The translations under genes were made by a program, and so were the position numbers. Below are positions 61,742 through 64,000 of a stretch of DNA of 64,000 nucleotides, piece after piece; position 1 is the stretch's first letter; each line of letters opens with the position of its first letter. The notes under the pieces were generated by a model. It saw only the letters and a program-made list of their open reading frames with translations, was not told the origin of the DNA and did no database searches. The DNA comes from Periweissella fabaria (GTDB lineage: Bacteria; Bacillota; Bacilli; Lactobacillales; Lactobacillaceae), in assembly GCF_918814575.1 (NCBI RefSeq), contig NZ_CAKKNS010000004.1:124001-188000 (forward strand). Direction: 5' to 3'.

Positions 61742-61978
61742 TTATTCGTTGAAAGCTAATTCAATATTTTGCGTTAAAACATCTGTGTAACTGTAGGATA
61801 CGGTTTCGACCGCACTTTGGGTTTTATCATAGTCAACAACAAATACAGCAGGATATGTTTCTCGGAGCACACCAGTCCGTTCAGTCACTTTTTTACGGCC
61901 AGCTTGTGCGGTTACCGTCATAGTTTCCCCCCGGTGCGCATCGAGCGATTGTTTGATACTTGCTAATGTACTGGGCAT
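61742..61978 (-). CDS. veg: Veg family protein
   Basis: A 78-residue member of the Veg (DUF1021) family, found near rsmA in Firmicutes and linked to biofilm and spore traits in Bacillus. MPSTLASIKQSLDAHRG and RTGVLRETYPAVFVVD (about 35-50) are typical. GGAAGGTGG precedes the chosen ATG; an in-frame start 42 nt earlier overlaps this site. Confidence 0.9.
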   Translation of the reverse strand: MPSTLASIKQSLDAHRGETMTVTAQAGRKKVTERTGVLRETYPAVFVVDYDKTQSAVETVSYSYTDVLTQNIELAFNE

Positions 61979-62068
61979 AATCAACCACCTTCCTTGTGCA
62001 ATATAAATTAATTTTACCATATTTTTCTTGACAAATCAAGCGAAAAATTGTAGCGCAAACATCAACAA

Positions 62069-63061
62069 TTACTTATTGTTGTATCCATTTGGGTGAGCCT
62101 TAGTCCACGTCCATGCTGTTTTGATAATTTCTTTAACATCGTCATATTGTGGCTGCCAGCCTAAGATTTCACGGGCCTTTTCAGACGCTGCAATCAACGT
62201 ATCTGGGTCCCCTTCACGGCGTGGTGCAACTTCAGCGGGAATTGCTTCACCAGTGGCTTCACGTGTAGCCTCAACCATTTCTTTAACTGAAAAACCAGTT
62301 GAAGAACCGAGATTAAATTGGTTACTTGGGTTACCTTTGGCTAAGTAATCCAACGCTAAAATATGGGCATCCGCAAGGTCAAGAACATGGACATAGTCCC
62401 GTACGTTAAAGCCATCTGGCGTGTTGTAGTCATTACCAAACATTTGAATTTTTTCACGTTGACCAGCCGCAACTTGTAAAATAAGTGGTACTAAGTGTGT
62501 TTCAGGCAAGTGGTCTTCACCAATTGAACCATCAGCCTTCGCACCAGCAACGTTGAAGTACCGTAAAGCAACCCATTTTGTGCCATAAGCCGCATCTGCC
62601 CACCGCATAATGTGTTCCATTTGTAACTTAGATTCACCGTATGGGTTAATTGGTAATTGCGGATCAGTTTCACGAATTGGTGAGTGTTCTGGAATTCCAT
62701 ACGTTGCCGCCGTTGATGAAAAGACAATGTTTTTAACATTGTGTGCTTCCATCACTTCAAGTAATGTAATCATCCCACCAGTATTGTTATCAAAGTATTT
62801 CAAAGGGTTTTTCATTGATTCTGGCACAATTGATGAGGCCGCAAAGTGCACGACAGCTTCAATATTTTCTTGATCAAATACGGCTGACAATGCGGCTTTA
62901 TCACGAATATCAACTTCGTAAAATGGCACGGATGCTGGAACTGCTTGGCGGTGTCCGGTTGCCAAGTTATCAACTACGACCACCTCTCGCTTTGCTTCAA
63001 CCAATCGATCAACCATATGTGAGCCAATGTATCCGGCTCCCCCAAGAACTAAAATCGCCAT
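62069..63061 (-). CDS. galE: UDP-glucose 4-epimerase
   Basis: Interconverts UDP-glucose and UDP-galactose for the Leloir pathway and surface polysaccharides. The 330 residues show the NAD-binding [13 protein letters not shown] (about 4-16), the catalytic YGESK (about 141-145) and FSSTAATYG (about 115-123). Its position between rsmA and veg is unusual; no other gal genes are adjacent. GGAGGCGT precedes the ATG. Confidence 0.95.
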   Translation of the reverse strand: MAILVLGGAGYIGSHMVDRLVEAKREVVVVDNLATGHRQAVPASVPFYEVDIRDKAALSAVFDQENIEAVVHFAASSIVPESMKNPLKYFDNNTGGMITLLEVMEAHNVKNIVFSSTAATYGIPEHSPIRETDPQLPINPYGESKLQMEHIMRWADAAYGTKWVALRYFNVAGAKADGSIGEDHLPETHLVPLILQVAAGQREKIQMFGNDYNTPDGFNVRDYVHVLDLADAHILALDYLAKGNPSNQFNLGSSTGFSVKEMVEATREATGEAIPAEVAPRREGDPDTLIAASEKAREILGWQPQYDDVKEIIKTAWTWTKAHPNGYNNK

Positions 63062-63114
63062 TTAAACGCCTCCATTTTTATAATTGAATAAGTTATTTAA
63101 TAGTATTATTACCT

Positions 63115-64000
63115 CTATTGTAACAGACCAACTTCATGGAATGCATTAGTCAATTCAATAAATGTTTCGAGGCTCAACTTTTCGGCCCGAATTTTTGGAT
63201 CAACATTGGCAATCGCCAACGCTTCCATAATCTTCTCTTTGGTTGCTTCATCTTTACCAAAGTAAACGGTTAAGTTATTCCAGTAACTTTTACGACGGTG
63301 TACGAAACTTGCTTTCACGAATTTAAAGAAGCTATTTTCATCAAATGGTAACACTTCAAGCGGTGTCCGTTTAGTTAATTTAACAATCGCTGAATCAACA
63401 TTTGGTTGGGGGATAAAGGCCGTCCGTGGCACAATAAAGGCTACTTCCGCATTCATCCGGTATTGCACGACAATTGAAAGTGAACCGTAATCTTTGGTCC
63501 CTGGCTTAGCTGACAAACGGTCGGCCACTTCTTTTTGCATCATAACCACGATGTTGTCAAAAGCTACGCCACTCTTTAAGACATTCATCAAAATTGGCGT
63601 TGTGATGTAATATGGCAAGTTAGCCACTAATTTCAAGGGAGCATCAGTACCAAATTGCTCGGTCAATGTTGCTGGCAAGTTAACATCCAAAATGTCCTTG
63701 TGTAACACCGTAATGTTGTCGTATGGACTCAAAGTATCTGCCAAAATTGGAATCAAGCGATCATCAATTTCAAAAGCTAATACTTTACCAGCAACTTTAG
63801 CGATTTGTTCAGTCAAAGCCCCAATTCCGGGACCAATTTCAACCACGTTATCCGTATCTGATAATTCAGCAGCGGCAACAATGTTGTGTAAAATATTTAA
63901 GTCCGTCAAAAAGTTTTGACCAAGACTCTTCTTAGTCGCAATCCCATATTGGTTCATAATGGCTTGGGTGCGGACAGGGGTGGCGATATCTGGGTAATCT
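63115..64000 (-). CDS. rsmA: 16S rRNA dimethyladenosine transferase, N-terminus outside window
   Basis: RsmA (KsgA) dimethylates two adjacent adenosines in helix 45 of 16S rRNA. The frame continues past the ATG at 63957 to the window edge with the family's typical IATPVRTQAIMNQYG, so the true start lies beyond base 64000. KKSLGQNFLTD, VEIGPGIGALTEQI (SAM-binding), NLPYYITTPIL (catalytic motif) and VDSAIVKLTKR are all intact. Confidence 0.96.
   Translation of the reverse strand, partial: DYPDIATPVRTQAIMNQYGIATKKSLGQNFLTDLNILHNIVAAAELSDTDNVVEIGPGIGALTEQIAKVAGKVLAFEIDDRLIPILADTLSPYDNITVLHKDILDVNLPATLTEQFGTDAPLKLVANLPYYITTPILMNVLKSGVAFDNIVVMMQKEVADRLSAKPGTKDYGSLSIVVQYRMNAEVAFIVPRTAFIPQPNVDSAIVKLTKRTPLEVLPFDENSFFKFVKASFVHRRKSYWNNLTVYFGKDEATKEKIMEALAIANVDPKIRAEKLSLETFIELTNAFHEVGLLQ

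Noticed and set aside
1-64000. Prophage, insertion sequence, tRNA or rRNA genes
   Set aside because: None was recognisable by motif or structure on either strand.

Overview
The window looks like the origin-proximal region of a low-GC, heterofermentative lactic acid bacterium, most likely Weissella or Periweissella. The evidence is a parB-parA-noc-rsmG cluster at one end and rsmA-(galE)-veg-ispE at the other, a highly expressed phosphoketolase, and a folate operon, DUF4811-MFS pair, DUF1659/DUF2922 pair and Apf-type LysM protein typical of Lactobacillaceae. Two methyl-accepting chemotaxis proteins suggest a motile or formerly motile species. This favours Periweissella, but the assignment is inference. 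I see no rRNA, tRNA, CRISPR array, insertion sequence or prophage.

Layout. 1-4.0 kb: ychF (cut by the edge), DUF951 protein, parB, parA, a Noc lacking its CTPase domain, rsmG. 4.3-11.8 kb: cspA, drug-efflux MFS with DUF4811 partner, LysM cell-wall protein, coaA, helD. 11.9-17.2 kb: phosphatase, hflX, sugar acetyltransferase, phosphoketolase. 17.6-23.2 kb: disulfide-reductase-like flavoprotein, pnuC, then folB-folK-folE-rdgB-folP. 23.3-27.6 kb: fructokinase/polyol-dehydrogenase operon behind a cre box, and a GntR regulator. 27.8-34.1 kb: HD hydrolase, YbaK, second MFS pump, VanZ-RDD protein, acetolactate synthase, MarR regulator. 34.3-39.5 kb: phosphonate-type ABC transporter with a nucleotidase. 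39.9-48.2 kb: flavodoxin reductase, nucleoside hydrolase, chemoreceptors, surface and membrane proteins. 48.4-53.1 kb: adcR-adcC, a YxeA-like protein and an AT-rich TrlF-like PHP/ATPase locus. 53.2-64 kb: second flavoprotein, MarR-quinone reductase pair, small DUF genes, ispE, veg, galE, rsmA.

The most notable features are three genes each broken by one small lesion. folE has an in-frame TGA exactly at its zinc-ligand Cys codon, with the whole C-terminus intact downstream. The TrlF-like gene is split into PHP and ATPase halves by one in-frame TAA. A flavoprotein gene is frameshifted by a perfect 22-bp tandem duplication. A second highlight is a pair of about 118-nt intergenic elements 20 kb apart (34340-34458 and 54564-54681). 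They share blocks such as GTAGCATACTAG and TTGCGTATATGC, while their stems differ in sequence but keep pairing, as expected of a structured RNA or mobile hairpin repeat.

Regulatory sites read from the sequence are a parS-like site (44423), a perfect AdcR operator (49594), a cre box (26539), a WalR-type box (8414), a possible PhoP-type repeat (39700), and mutually exclusive hairpins between phnD and phnC. Where in-frame upstream codons exist, starts were chosen by Shine-Dalgarno position.
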